Below, in pieces: positions 9,601-18,150 of a DNA stretch of 64,000 nucleotides; position 1 is the stretch's first letter; the number at the start of each line of letters is the position of its first letter. The notes below the pieces were generated by a model. It saw only the letters and a program-made list of their open reading frames with translations, had not been told where the DNA came from and did no database searches. The stretch lies in contig NZ_JNVM01000013.1 in NCBI RefSeq assembly GCF_000722545.1, forward strand, positions 108,184-172,183, in the 5' to 3' direction. The position numbers and the translations under genes were made by a program. This DNA comes from Paenibacillus tyrphae (GTDB taxonomy: Bacteria; Bacillota; Bacilli; Paenibacillales; NBRC-103111).

Positions 9601-11291
9601 ATTTGGGCGACGTACTGCGAAATGTTGAGCTGTAGCCCCATTTCGGACATGGTCTTGGTCTTATCCCACAGCCACTGCCGTCTGCTTTGGACCGTTCCCG
9701 GATAAGGCGAGCCGGAGCCGTCCGACGGGGTCACCTCGCCGATGCTCACCTGATCGAATTCCGCACCGGCCAGCTTGCCCGGGTTGTGGCTCGTCACCGC
9801 CAGGCCGATATACACGGTTTCCGGCAGCGTGAGCGCCGCTTTCTTCACCAGCGCCCAATGGATTCCGTCTATCGAATCGTAGGCGCTGATCACGTTGTTC
9901 GCCCGCACCAGCTTCACCCAATAAGGCGCCGCCGCTTTCGTCCCCGCCATCGAGGTGGAGGCGCCCCCCGCTTGCTGGCGGTCCTGGTAATAGACGCCGC
10001 TGCCGGGTGTAACCGCAATCATCGCATACGGCGACTGCTCCGACATGCCGCCCCGGATCATGACCCCAGACTTCGTCCAAGTGACGCCGTTCTCGATGTT
10101 GGAGACGCGCGCCACGATCTGCCCGTCCCCTGTCCAAGGCCGGTACACGTAATGGAACGCATCCTCCGTTCCCCAGATATCGCTCCCGGAGCCCTGCACC
10201 TTGAACCGGCCAGCGGCCGCATCGAAGACGGCGCTGCCGGCCGTCTTCACATCGCCGATATCGCGGTTGCCAAGGGGCGCAGGGAGTCCCCCTGCCGACG
10301 GGTCCGTCGTGACGGCAAGCTCACTGCTGGCCGCAGATACGTTCCCGGACCCGTCCCGGGCTTTCACGGCGAACCGGTAAGTCGTTGAAGGCGACAGCCC
10401 AATGGCGCCGTACGACGTCGTGGCACCGCTTACATAACCGCTTAAAACGCCGTCCCGGTAAATGTCATACCGCGTAACGCCCACATTGTCCGTCGATGCC
10501 GTCCAAGTCAGATTGACGCTCGTATCCGTTTTCCCCGCTAGCGTTAAGCGGGAAGGGACCGAAGGGGGCTCCGTATCCTCCGCCTGTTGGCTCCTTACTT
10601 CGGAAATCGCCAAGTCGTCGACAATATACGCCTCGTCGGTCCCGCCGGTATCGACACGCACCGAGAATGCCAGCTTAATGCTCGTAATATTGCGCTGGCC
10701 GCCGTTCGGGTACACCTTGAACCGGTAGGTGGCCAGATCGCTGTCATCCACGGTCTTCAGCACGTCCGGTTGGCCGCTCAGGTAAGCTGCCGTCCCTGCG
10801 ATGCTCGGATAATCCACGGGAAAACGCGGGACCAGATTATTGTCGTAAGGGGCGAACTGGATCTGCGCATATATATCTTTGGCGACAGGCTTGTCGCTGG
10901 CCGCGCTGCGCAGGAGCTTGTAGGAGAAGACGAACTCCACCGGGGAACTCCCGGCTGGCCTATTGTAAATTTCGTTAATCCGGTCCTTGAGGCTGCCGCT
11001 ATTCAGTTGGTAATAGAAATAACTGGCCAGGTTCGACCCTTGCGACGCATCGCGAAACTCCAGCGCATTATTGCCGTTAACCTGAACGATCCGCTGCGAC
11101 CCTCCGGTCGTGCTCTTATCGAGCGTAAAGGGACTTGTTCCCCCGTCAAAATGCGTATCCATATCCGCTGCCAACAAGTTCACGAGCGTATACGGCCCGC
11201 TTTCCGCCGCGTATAGGGCAGGCAGATTGCACAGCGCAAGCGCCGCTGTCAGCAGCAGGCAGAGCCATCGTTTACTTTTCCCCAGCATCAT
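6642..11291 (-). CDS. Secreted 1549-residue multidomain carbohydrate-active protein with unassigned central domain
   Basis: A signal peptide (residues 1 to about 29, cleaved near ALYAA) marks export. Domains in order, by eye: a beta-rich N-terminal module (about 30-235); fibronectin type III (about 243-335); a concanavalin-like beta-sandwich resembling DUF1349 modules (about 340-525); an alpha-helical region suggestive of an (alpha/alpha) toroid (about 540-850) rich in Trp/Tyr (YGWAEYESPEYTF); a beta-sheet region (about 850-1120); a CBM4/9-like module starting PNGSFEQGTDGPEAW (about 1120-1280); a bacterial Ig-like Big2 domain (about 1284-1360); and a second concanavalin-like module to the end. 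A toroid followed by a beta-sandwich is the architecture of several polysaccharide lyases, so a lyase or hydrolase acting on an extracellular glycan is likely; I do not recognise the family. It lies downstream of an ABC importer and an AraC sensor, as in a glycan-utilisation locus. Confidence 0.8.
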   Translation of the reverse strand: MMLGKSKRWLCLLLTAALALCNLPALYAAESGPYTLVNLLAADMDTHFDGGTSPFTLDKSTTGGSQRIVQVNGNNALEFRDASQGSNLASYFYYQLNSGSLKDRINEIYNRPAGSSPVEFVFSYKLLRSAASDKPVAKDIYAQIQFAPYDNNLVPRFPVDYPSIAGTAAYLSGQPDVLKTVDDSDLATYRFKVYPNGGQRNITSIKLAFSVRVDTGGTDEAYIVDDLAISEVRSQQAEDTEPPSVPSRLTLAGKTDTSVNLTWTASTDNVGVTRYDIYRDGVLSGYVSGATTSYGAIGLSPSTTYRFAVKARDGSGNVSAASSELAVTTDPSAGGLPAPLGNRDIGDVKTAGSAVFDAAAGRFKVQGSGSDIWGTEDAFHYVYRPWTGDGQIVARVSNIENGVTWTKSGVMIRGGMSEQSPYAMIAVTPGSGVYYQDRQQAGGASTSMAGTKAAAPYWVKLVRANNVISAYDSIDGIHWALVKKAALTLPETVYIGLAVTSHNPGKLAGAEFDQVSIGEVTPSDGSGSPYPGTVQSRRQWLWDKTKTMSEMGLQLNISQYVAQILDGQNVAVNLQKIDKMFQLYDPEQYKTVSKMYAYLMIGDQFSSTMKEHVKSYFSQYAYAKLPQTENLRMSNYTAGYLVGQYLPDLQDLNGKSGAVLKSENRTNIEAMIDAGVHYGWAEYESPEYTFMTYFCLNALYQYTDEPAFKQKVKMAMDVMWFEWANDWIDGTFISTSNRAKGDSVSASDLSWRGADHTALSWMYFGGNRAQEGVGESDSFVPSAYRPYLEYLGMVIYNGMSYTPPEMAVRIGQLTGKNYQSRKTNLQNSSGRNLKTYRQAYVRPTWGLASEVTYNRVDNWIEDIPVALRWQSAKPNPLFRVNADQGDSPIGNYDQPANHRIMQNGKTAVAVYKLLNSPSSNYLNAMFPDTGSIVTREEQAGWVFNNAGPMYFAFKMVKPYAWYYQTPTDPANKVKTTAQLHPTKQLFYNYNILRSQADKNGWVLETADASEYADFASFKNAVLTNTTMDSSHINEANPRLIYKSLGGDTLDITFDDGAGAYNNTHRINGNPIPYSAFKLFDTPWLQQDQNSDLFTAAQGGEILTYNFANWTITKQGEAASVPNGSFEQGTDGPEAWTYGVWAGTPVSTWDTVTARTYGHSVKVENTASGDEGGWRLAGDRLIAVDPGSAYTLKAWAKTDQVNATDGARAGITFYKSDGTTVTGRTYFSNDVQGTSNWTPIEVTATAPADAAKLGIDLRLKGTGTAWFDDVGLATQSVRHVTGVTLNQSALSLAAGAAASLRAAIVPAEATNQKVTWSSSNPSVATVDGAGKVTALAPGTAVVSVTTEDGHKTAACTVTVTTEPLFADSFTGGLGQWDLFGSTAWQIQGSGTEARLAGATTAAFPQRAVVKPSALPYTVSDYNLVFTAKGDRFRTMFRYASSTGYYFLEFKNTKFVELWKYPNSSANEQVGTAVDIGSALPGFDTVDWHQYQVEVRGAEYKLTIDGTVVTTFIDSTLPAGGVGFSLKSVGPVASMDIRQVEVRPVITTAQL

Positions 11292-11328
11292 CGATCCTCC
11301 TCGATAAATCGATTTCGAACGACCGCAA

Positions 11329-13560
11329 TCATTCGCTGTTTTGTTCCCGGTACTGATTAGGCGTCAACCCCGTATACTTTTTAAACGAGGTAAAGAACGT
11401 CGTTTTCGATTGGAAGCCCGATCTCTCGGCAATATCGAGCACGGGCAAATCCGTGGAAACCAGCAGTTTTTTGGCCTGCTCCAGCCGCTCTTGATGGATG
11501 AAATCAGATAACGTCACCAGATACGTTTCTTTGAAGACCAGCCGCACATAACTGACAGAAAGAACCAGGTAATCGGCAATGCTTTCCAGAGTGAGCATAG
11601 GATCGTGAAGGCGCTGCTTCACGTAGTCGAAAATTTCCGAGGCTAATTCTTCCTTCCGGTTGGACGTCGAATGCTTGAGCGCAACGCTGTCGATGATTTT
11701 GACACACTGGCTGTAGATCCAATCCTTCACATCCATGAGCGTATCGAACTTCTGAAGGAGCAAGTCCGCTCCGCCCGTCTCTTGATCGGCTATGACTTTA
11801 TTGAACGCCTTGAACATGTAGAAAAGCAGCAGCTTCAATTGAAATTGGCACTCGGCATAGGTCAGGGTTTGCAGTCTGGCGAACAGCTTGTCGAGCTGCT
11901 CGCGAGCCTTCTCCTTGTGCGATTTGCGCACCGATTGGATCAACTCCTGCACCAGCTTCTCATCGAAATCCGGCTTAGGCTCCGACCAATAAGGGCCCAG
12001 GTCCTCTTCCGCATACACCTTATCCTGCTCGTTGAAGAACCGCAGCAAGGTCAGATCGCATGTCCGGTCGTACACGGCTCGAATATTGCTCTGCACCGCC
12101 GTACGCCCGCTTAGCGCGACAGTCACCCGGAACTGCAGCCAATTGCCGATCTCCTGCCGGGCCTCGTACAACGCCTGCGCGGGCGACACGCCCTGCCCGC
12201 CTCCGCCGATCATCACGACCAGATGGTCGCTTCCGAGATCGACGGTCTCGGATATGAAGCCATGCTTCGCCAGCACCTCTCCCGCAATGTTGCCCATCGC
12301 ATAGAGGAGCAGCTTCCTCGAAGCGTAGGAATAGCGCTCCGAGAATGCTTGAAAGCGGTTAATCCGCATGACAGACAAATAAATATCCGAGCTCAGCAGC
12401 GCTTGCAGACGAAGGCCGCCCGTTTGCAGGAAGGCTTCGTTATACGTGCCTTGAAGCACCCACTGCCGCATGAATTCGTTTTTGATCACCTCCTGATGGT
12501 TGCGGATGACATTGTTCATCTCTTCCATCGATTTGACCATATGATCGAGGCCCGACTTGATAATTGCGAACTCCGTAATCCGCTTGTTGCCGGGAGCGGG
12601 CATCGTGGAAGCCACGGTTTCCTTCATCTGGCTGGCCAACTGGCTGAACGGCTTGAAATGCCGGCGCGAGTTCCAGAAGGTCAGCGCCGAGAGCAGGAGG
12701 AGCAGGAACAGGCACATGCCCAAAATTTCCAGCTCGATCCTGTCGATATTTTTGCTGATATCTTTCAATTTGACGGTGGAGTAGAGTGTCCAGTCCTCGA
12801 CTTTAAACGCATGGGCATGAATGAGATACACGTTGTCGCCCAGGTACACTTGATGGTTTTTCAAATCCGGCTGAAGCAGCCTGGTATCGAAAGCGTCGGA
12901 GCCACCGAGAATGACATGCCGCTCGCCGTCCACAATGCGGATGCTGGCAGTCGCATCATTCAGATTTTGGAGCAAATACTTCTCCAGCAGACCTTTGTCC
13001 AGCAGGATGACGACATATCCTTGGCCGGCGATTGGCGAGCGGTTCGACGGCACCGTCAGCGCCAAATACGATTGGCCTGCCAGCGTGTGGTCAAAAAATC
13101 GCAGCATCGTCGGAGGACGCTCGCTCATGCGGGTCAGCATCGCCTGATCCTCGAAATCCGCAAACGTATGGATGCCGTCCTTCGAATTGATGACCTGCCC
13201 CGTCTTCCGGTTCACCAGATACGTCGAGGCGATGTACGACTGCAGGCTCATATATTTGGATACCGACTTGAACGCGGCAGCCGCAGACAGCGGCTCGTTC
13301 TGATCGGACATTAACCAATTCGTAATTTCGGGGTCCTGGTAAATATTCAACGCGTACGAACGAAGATGATCGAGCTGGTATTCGAACCCCTGGCTCAGGC
13401 TGTCCGTCTTTGTCGCCATTAATTGATTGATATCCTCATAAGCCTGCCTGGAATATTGCTGCCTTAACAAATAGGAGAATAACAGAATAATAACCGTAAA
13501 TAACAGGCCCATATTCAAAAAATTTCGAAGGTATGTTTTTTCCGGCAGTAACCGCAGCAT
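11329..13560 (-). CDS. Membrane-bound AraC family sensor-regulator
   Basis: 743 residues. A first membrane segment at about residues 15-35, an extracellular sensing region to about 285 (dCache-like), a second membrane segment at about 288-308 (CLFLLLLLSALTFW), a linker region, then a C-terminal AraC helix-turn-helix pair at about 640-740 (ESIADYLVLSVSYVRLVFKE; FTSFKKYTGLTPNQYREQ). Paenibacillus genomes carry many such one-component sensors beside sugar ABC importers, where they sense an external sugar or the loaded binding protein. It sits between the binding protein and the giant secreted protein, so it probably controls this locus. Confidence 0.9.
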   Translation of the reverse strand: MLRLLPEKTYLRNFLNMGLLFTVIILLFSYLLRQQYSRQAYEDINQLMATKTDSLSQGFEYQLDHLRSYALNIYQDPEITNWLMSDQNEPLSAAAAFKSVSKYMSLQSYIASTYLVNRKTGQVINSKDGIHTFADFEDQAMLTRMSERPPTMLRFFDHTLAGQSYLALTVPSNRSPIAGQGYVVILLDKGLLEKYLLQNLNDATASIRIVDGERHVILGGSDAFDTRLLQPDLKNHQVYLGDNVYLIHAHAFKVEDWTLYSTVKLKDISKNIDRIELEILGMCLFLLLLLSALTFWNSRRHFKPFSQLASQMKETVASTMPAPGNKRITEFAIIKSGLDHMVKSMEEMNNVIRNHQEVIKNEFMRQWVLQGTYNEAFLQTGGLRLQALLSSDIYLSVMRINRFQAFSERYSYASRKLLLYAMGNIAGEVLAKHGFISETVDLGSDHLVVMIGGGGQGVSPAQALYEARQEIGNWLQFRVTVALSGRTAVQSNIRAVYDRTCDLTLLRFFNEQDKVYAEEDLGPYWSEPKPDFDEKLVQELIQSVRKSHKEKAREQLDKLFARLQTLTYAECQFQLKLLLFYMFKAFNKVIADQETGGADLLLQKFDTLMDVKDWIYSQCVKIIDSVALKHSTSNRKEELASEIFDYVKQRLHDPMLTLESIADYLVLSVSYVRLVFKETYLVTLSDFIHQERLEQAKKLLVSTDLPVLDIAERSGFQSKTTFFTSFKKYTGLTPNQYREQNSE

Positions 13561-13649
13561 CTGAACTCCCCTTCATCGTTTCTTGTCCCCTATATTAAAG
13601 CACAAATATCGGCATCTGTGAGGTTCGATAATGGCTGATGAAGCCGATT

Positions 13650-15212
13650 TTACTTCTTGGCGAGAAAAGTGTCGATCTGCTTCTGCTCTTCCAGCTGAAT
13701 TTTTTTGGCTAAAGGCGCCGCTTCCGCCTTGAATTTGGCCCAATACGATTCGGGATCGACAACGCCGTTGAACAAAGCCGAGTAGTATTTCGCCTCCATG
13801 CTGGTGTACTGGGAAATCTCGTTGCTGACCGGAGCGTTGTTGAAGGTAAACCCGGACAGCTTGTCGATCGTAAAATTGCCGGCGTCCGCCGTCCACTTGT
13901 TGAGCTTCTTGGTCTCCTCGTCCTGGCTGGCGTCCTGCCGGTCGGTCGTCGGATTCCATACCCATACGTAAGGGAACCATTTGTAGCCGTCGCCTTTGAA
14001 TTTATACTGGTCGTCCCCGACCGCTTCCCAGTTCTTGTCCTTTATGCCGTAGACCAGCAAATCGTAGTTTTCCTTCTGGTTCGCCCAGTCCAGAAACTGA
14101 ATCGCTCGCTCCTTGTGCTTGCTCACGACGGGAACCGAGATGAAATTGTATTGCAGCGAGTTCGTCAGCACGGCGCCTTTGGTCAAATTCATGAAGGTGA
14201 CCGCTTCGAACTCCGCTTTGGGATTGCCGCTTTTCAGCGCCTTCTGAATGTCGTCCTTCACCCCGAAATCGTTGCTGACCACAATCGCGGCTTTGCCCTG
14301 TTTGGCCGGCTCCATCACCTCCTTGATGGCGAGCACGTCCGGACTGATCACTTTATCCTGATACAGCTTGCGCGCGTTTTGAATCCAGGACCAGACCGCC
14401 GGCTCCATCTCGTCGAACAGGTTGTAGATTTTGCCGTCATTGTTCTTCGTGTACAGGATGAGGGATTCGGAGAGCGCAGGACTCGGTTGGATATTCTCCT
14501 TATTATCCGCCCAATAGTGCCTGTAAGCGCCTTCAGATAAGCCTTTGTTTACATCCTGGCCTGCCGGAACCAGCGGAGTAATGTTCGGCACCTTCTCCTT
14601 CACCGCGTAGGCGAATTTGATCAAGTCGTCATAGGTTTTGATCGGCGCGATACCGAGCTGCTCGCGAAGATCTTTCCTCACATAGTACACGCGGCCCTGC
14701 ACGAAGGAATTGCCGTTGGGGATTCCCATGATCTTCCCGTCGAATTTGTTGGCGTCCCACATTTGCTGCGGGCGGTTCTTGAGAATGTTGGGCCCGTACT
14801 GCTTCAGCAGATCGTCCAGCGGCTCATAGCTGCCCGCGGCGATTTGCTGAGTCAGGTGCAGCCAGGGCGCATCGAAGATCAGATCGATGTTCTCGCCGGA
14901 GGACAGCGTCACCTGCGTTTTTTGCGCCAGATCGGCCCATGGCACGAAGACCACGTCCAGCTTCACATTCAGCGAGTCGGCCATCCGTTTCTCCGCTTCC
15001 TGAATCACGGCATCGAAATCTTTGGGCCTGTCCCCCGGCACCATAATCTTGAGCGTAACGGGGTCCGGTTTCTTCGTCCCATCCCCCTTCGCCGTGCTTC
15101 CGGGCGCGTTCGTCGCGTCGGAGCCGGCGTCCGAATTGCCGCTGCAGGCCGCCAGCAAGCTTGTCAGCAGCACCAATGTTATTGCAGCACCTGTCCATTT
15201 TTGCATCTTCAT
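13650..15212 (-). CDS. Extracellular sugar-binding lipoprotein of an ABC importer
   Basis: 520 residues. The signal peptide ends at lipobox LLAAC with Cys23; a Ser/Asp/Gly-rich linker precedes a family 1 solute-binding fold (VTLKIMVPGDRPKDF; SSGENIDLIF). It follows the two permease genes (62 bp gap), completing an importer. The ligand is probably an oligosaccharide released by the secreted enzyme encoded downstream, or the sugar used by the upstream catabolic operon; this is inference from context. Confidence 0.92.
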   Translation of the reverse strand: MKMQKWTGAAITLVLLTSLLAACSGNSDAGSDATNAPGSTAKGDGTKKPDPVTLKIMVPGDRPKDFDAVIQEAEKRMADSLNVKLDVVFVPWADLAQKTQVTLSSGENIDLIFDAPWLHLTQQIAAGSYEPLDDLLKQYGPNILKNRPQQMWDANKFDGKIMGIPNGNSFVQGRVYYVRKDLREQLGIAPIKTYDDLIKFAYAVKEKVPNITPLVPAGQDVNKGLSEGAYRHYWADNKENIQPSPALSESLILYTKNNDGKIYNLFDEMEPAVWSWIQNARKLYQDKVISPDVLAIKEVMEPAKQGKAAIVVSNDFGVKDDIQKALKSGNPKAEFEAVTFMNLTKGAVLTNSLQYNFISVPVVSKHKERAIQFLDWANQKENYDLLVYGIKDKNWEAVGDDQYKFKGDGYKWFPYVWVWNPTTDRQDASQDEETKKLNKWTADAGNFTIDKLSGFTFNNAPVSNEISQYTSMEAKYYSALFNGVVDPESYWAKFKAEAAPLAKKIQLEEQKQIDTFLAKK

Positions 15213-15274
15213 GTTGCCGTTCCTCCTGTGTTTGTATGGTACCGAGAGAGAGCTCGGGTGAATCCGCGGTGCGC

Positions 15275-16204
15275 TCAGCCTTTCACAGCGCCGATCGTAA
15301 TGCCTTTTACGAAATACTTTTGCAGAAACGGATACAGAAACACGATGGGACCGATCGTCAGGCAGACCGTCGCCAGTTGGATAGCGCTCGTCGGCGCCGA
15401 TACCTGGTAGCTGGCGCCGCCGCCGACATAGGCGGAAACGTTGAGATTCGAAATCAGCTGACGAATCATGAGCTGCAGCGGATGCAGCTTGTAATTGTCG
15501 ATGAACAGCAGCGATAAATACCAGTCGTTCCAGTACTGGATCGCATAGAAGAGCGAGACCGTTGCAATCACCGGCGTCGAAATCGGCAATATAATTTTGT
15601 AGAAGAGCCGGATGTCGCCGGCTCCGTCAATCGTGGCGGCCTCGTTGATCTCAAAAGGCAGCGATCTGTAGAAGGCCACGAGAATGAACGCATAGAACGG
15701 ATTCAACAAATACGGAAGAATGAGCGCCCAGAGGGAGTCCTTCAGGTGAAGCCAATTGGTCACCATGATGTAGAACCCGACCAGACCGCCTCCGAGCACC
15801 ATCGCCAAATAGGTCAAAAAGGAAAGCCCATGGCGGTACTTCACCTTCGGATGCGCCAGCACGTAGGCGAACATGGCGGTCATGACGACGGCGAGGACGG
15901 TGCCGACCGCCGTTACAATCAGCGAGTTCTTGTAGCTGGTGAGGAACTGGCCTCCTTGCAGCAAATACTTGTAAGCGTCAAGGCTCCACTCGCTTGGCAG
16001 AATCTGGTACCCATACTGAAGGAAGCTCGCTTCGGAAGCGAAGGAGTCCGCCAGAACGATCCAAAAGGGAATAACGCAGATCAGGCTGAAACCGATAATG
16101 AACAGATAGATGAACCCCACAAACATTTTCTCCCGCCAGGACGTATCCGTCCGGATTCGCGTCCGTGCCGTTTTGTCCGGTGATGCCTTAGCTATGGCTT
16201 CCAT
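15275..16204 (-). CDS. Carbohydrate ABC transporter permease, LplC/MalG type
   Basis: 309 residues with six predicted membrane segments. The EAA loop is seen at about 195-215 (FEINEAATIDGAGDIRLF), and the C-terminus GITIGAVKG is typical of this subfamily. An unusually long charged N-terminal tail (about 25 residues) precedes the first membrane helix. It lies 9 bp after its partner permease and before the binding lipoprotein in the same transcription unit. Confidence 0.92.
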   Translation of the reverse strand: MEAIAKASPDKTARTRIRTDTSWREKMFVGFIYLFIIGFSLICVIPFWIVLADSFASEASFLQYGYQILPSEWSLDAYKYLLQGGQFLTSYKNSLIVTAVGTVLAVVMTAMFAYVLAHPKVKYRHGLSFLTYLAMVLGGGLVGFYIMVTNWLHLKDSLWALILPYLLNPFYAFILVAFYRSLPFEINEAATIDGAGDIRLFYKIILPISTPVIATVSLFYAIQYWNDWYLSLLFIDNYKLHPLQLMIRQLISNLNVSAYVGGGASYQVSAPTSAIQLATVCLTIGPIVFLYPFLQKYFVKGITIGAVKG

Positions 16205-16213
16205 AAGCCCCTC

Positions 16214-17122
16214 CTAAAAAAGACTGGAATCGGGATCGATTTTCTTGGCGATCCGGTTAAAAATCAGGATCGTCACGAGTCCCATCATCGACTGGTACAA
16301 GACGACGGCCGACGACATGCCGAAGTTGCCTAACTGGCGCAGCGCGCGGAACGAATACGTATCGATGACGTCCGTCGTCGGGTATAGGATCGAGTTGTCG
16401 CCGATAATGCCGTAGATCATCCCGAAATCCCCGAAGAAAATGCGGCCTACGCCCAGCAGCATCAGCACGACGATAACCGATCGGATCGAAGGAATCGTAA
16501 TATGAACGATTTGTTGGAACCGGGTCGCTCCGTCGATCTTCGCCGACTCGTAGTATTCGGAGGAAATGCCCACAATCGCAGCCAAAAAGATAATGGAATA
16601 GTACCCGGAAAACTTCCAGATGTAAACCAGCGTCAGCAGAAACGGCCACAAATGCACGCTTTGATACCAGTTCACTCCATCGATCCCCGCGCTCTTCAGC
16701 AAGTTGTTCACCAGCCCCTCCGTGCTCATGAATGCGAGCATCATCAGACTGACCACCAGCCAAGAAATGAAATAAGGAAGGAAAATGAACGACTGGCTCA
16801 ATTTCTTGATCAGCGCGGACCGGACCTCATTGACGATAATCGCCAGCACGATAGCGATCCCGATCCCGAAAATAAGAAAAAGCAGATTCAGATACACCGT
16901 ATTGAACGTAACCCGCAGCCAATCGTGTCCTCCGAAAAAAAACTTGAAATTATCGAAGCCGACCCACTGGCTGCCCCATATGCCTTTCACGGGCTGAAAG
17001 CGTTGGAACGCGATCAAATGGCCCAGCATCGGAATATAGGAGAAAATAGCCAAAAAGATCATGCCGGGAACCGCCAAAATATACAACTGACGGTTTCTTG
17101 TAATCTCCCTCACGAAACTCAT
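16214..17122 (-). CDS. Carbohydrate ABC transporter permease, LplB/MalF type
   Basis: 302 residues, first gene of the importer unit, with a GGAAGGAG ribosome site before the ATG at 17122. The EAA loop reads YYESAKIDGATRFQQI (about 198-213), and the protein ends KKIDPDSSLF. It is preceded by a terminator after the DeoR gene and by its own candidate promoter, so the importer can be transcribed apart from the catabolic operon. No dedicated ATPase is encoded. Confidence 0.92.
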   Translation of the reverse strand: MSFVREITRNRQLYILAVPGMIFLAIFSYIPMLGHLIAFQRFQPVKGIWGSQWVGFDNFKFFFGGHDWLRVTFNTVYLNLLFLIFGIGIAIVLAIIVNEVRSALIKKLSQSFIFLPYFISWLVVSLMMLAFMSTEGLVNNLLKSAGIDGVNWYQSVHLWPFLLTLVYIWKFSGYYSIIFLAAIVGISSEYYESAKIDGATRFQQIVHITIPSIRSVIVVLMLLGVGRIFFGDFGMIYGIIGDNSILYPTTDVIDTYSFRALRQLGNFGMSSAVVLYQSMMGLVTILIFNRIAKKIDPDSSLF

Positions 17123-17207
17123 AATTCTGATACTCCTTCCCGATTGTCGAAGTCACCGTTGTCTCACCTATTCACCATAAAGAATCCGGCGGACGTTGCC
17201 TAGTTCG

Positions 17208-17236
17208 AATACTGCTTCTTCTGGAGCAAAAGTCAA
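17208..17236 (-). promoter_or_regulatory. Candidate promoter of the ABC importer operon
   Basis: Minus-strand -35 TTGACT (17231-17236) and -10-like AGTATT (17208-17213) with a 17-bp spacer, about 85 bp before the permease start. The -10 is weak. Confidence 0.4.
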
Positions 17237-17280
17237 TTTTCAAACCTGTCGCACAATCGGAACTCGCTTACCGCCTAAGA

Positions 17281-17325
17281 AAACATAAAAAGCATACGAT
17301 TGCCTGTACGGCGAAAGTATGCTTT
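17281..17325 (-). terminator. Rho-independent terminator after the DeoR gene
   Basis: Stem AAAGCATAC/GTATGCTTT (17317-17325 with 17289-17297) with an inner GCC/GGC pairing, followed on the minus strand by a T-rich run. It separates the six-gene sugar operon from the importer operon. Confidence 0.75.
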
Positions 17326-17341
17326 AATCATTTTTCTGTGG

Positions 17342-18115
17342 TCAGGAGCCTAGCAAAATGTCAACGGAAGCTTCCTCCAGCGCGGCCCTCAGCTCCTCGC
17401 CCGGAGAACCGTCCGTCACGATGCGGTGAATGCCGTGCAGCGGGGCGAAAGAAAACAGGTCCTGACGGCCAAACTTCGTATGGTCTGCCACGACGTTCAC
17501 TTCCGTGGCCTTCGCAATGGCCAACTGCTTGATTTCCGCCTCGTGCATGTTCGAGTTGCTGTAACCGTGCTTGACCGTTATCCCCGTCGTGCCGATGAAC
17601 ACGCGGTTGAACGCCATTTTGGCAAGAGCCGCAGCGGCTACCGGCCCTACCAGCGTGGCGGTGTTGTCCAGCATTGCGCCGCCGATCACAATCGTCGGGA
17701 TGCGCTTGTCCTGAAGCTCCGCAGCAATGTTCAGCGCGTTGGTGACGACCGTGATTTGCCGGTCCGGCTGCAAATATTTGGCGACCTGAAGTGTCGTCGA
17801 GCCCCCGTCGAGAAAGATGGAATCCCCCGGCTCCACCAGGGCGGCAGCCCGCTTGCCGATGCGCGCCTTTTCCTCGATGAGAACGCTGGTCCTCTCTTGC
17901 AGAGCGATATCTTTGCCGAGCAGGATCGCGCCGCCGAATATCCGCCGGATATAGCCCCAATGCTCCAGCTTTTCCAAATCTCTGCGCAGCGTCATCTCGG
18001 TAACGTCGAACATGATCTTCAGCTCGGCGATTTTCACCTCACCGTCTTCCGCCATCCGGTTCAAAATCATCTGTTGGCGTTGGTTCAATTGGTGTAACGT
18101 CATGCGAAACCTCAT
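17342..18115 (-). CDS. DeoR/GlpR family transcriptional regulator
   Basis: 257 residues. N-terminal winged helix-turn-helix with the DeoR signature (MFDVTEMTLRRDLEKLE, about 34-50), then a ribose-isomerase-like effector domain (IFLDGGSTTLQVAKYL, VTNALNIA). DeoR regulators usually repress sugar operons and are released by a phosphorylated intermediate of the pathway. It is the last gene of the operon, 35 bp after the DUF4432 gene, so it probably represses its own operon; the AT-rich repeats before 22988 are the likely target. Confidence 0.9.
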   Translation of the reverse strand: MRFRMTLHQLNQRQQMILNRMAEDGEVKIAELKIMFDVTEMTLRRDLEKLEHWGYIRRIFGGAILLGKDIALQERTSVLIEEKARIGKRAAALVEPGDSIFLDGGSTTLQVAKYLQPDRQITVVTNALNIAAELQDKRIPTIVIGGAMLDNTATLVGPVAAAALAKMAFNRVFIGTTGITVKHGYSNSNMHEAEIKQLAIAKATEVNVVADHTKFGRQDLFSFAPLHGIHRIVTDGSPGEELRAALEEASVDILLGS

Positions 18116-18150
18116 TTCTTAATCGTCGATGCCTCTATTATCCCAACAAC

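Noticed and set aside
8100..9635. 511-codon plus-strand open frame
   Set aside because: Lies wholly antisense to the secreted protein gene, has Arg/His-rich shadow composition and no ribosome site.
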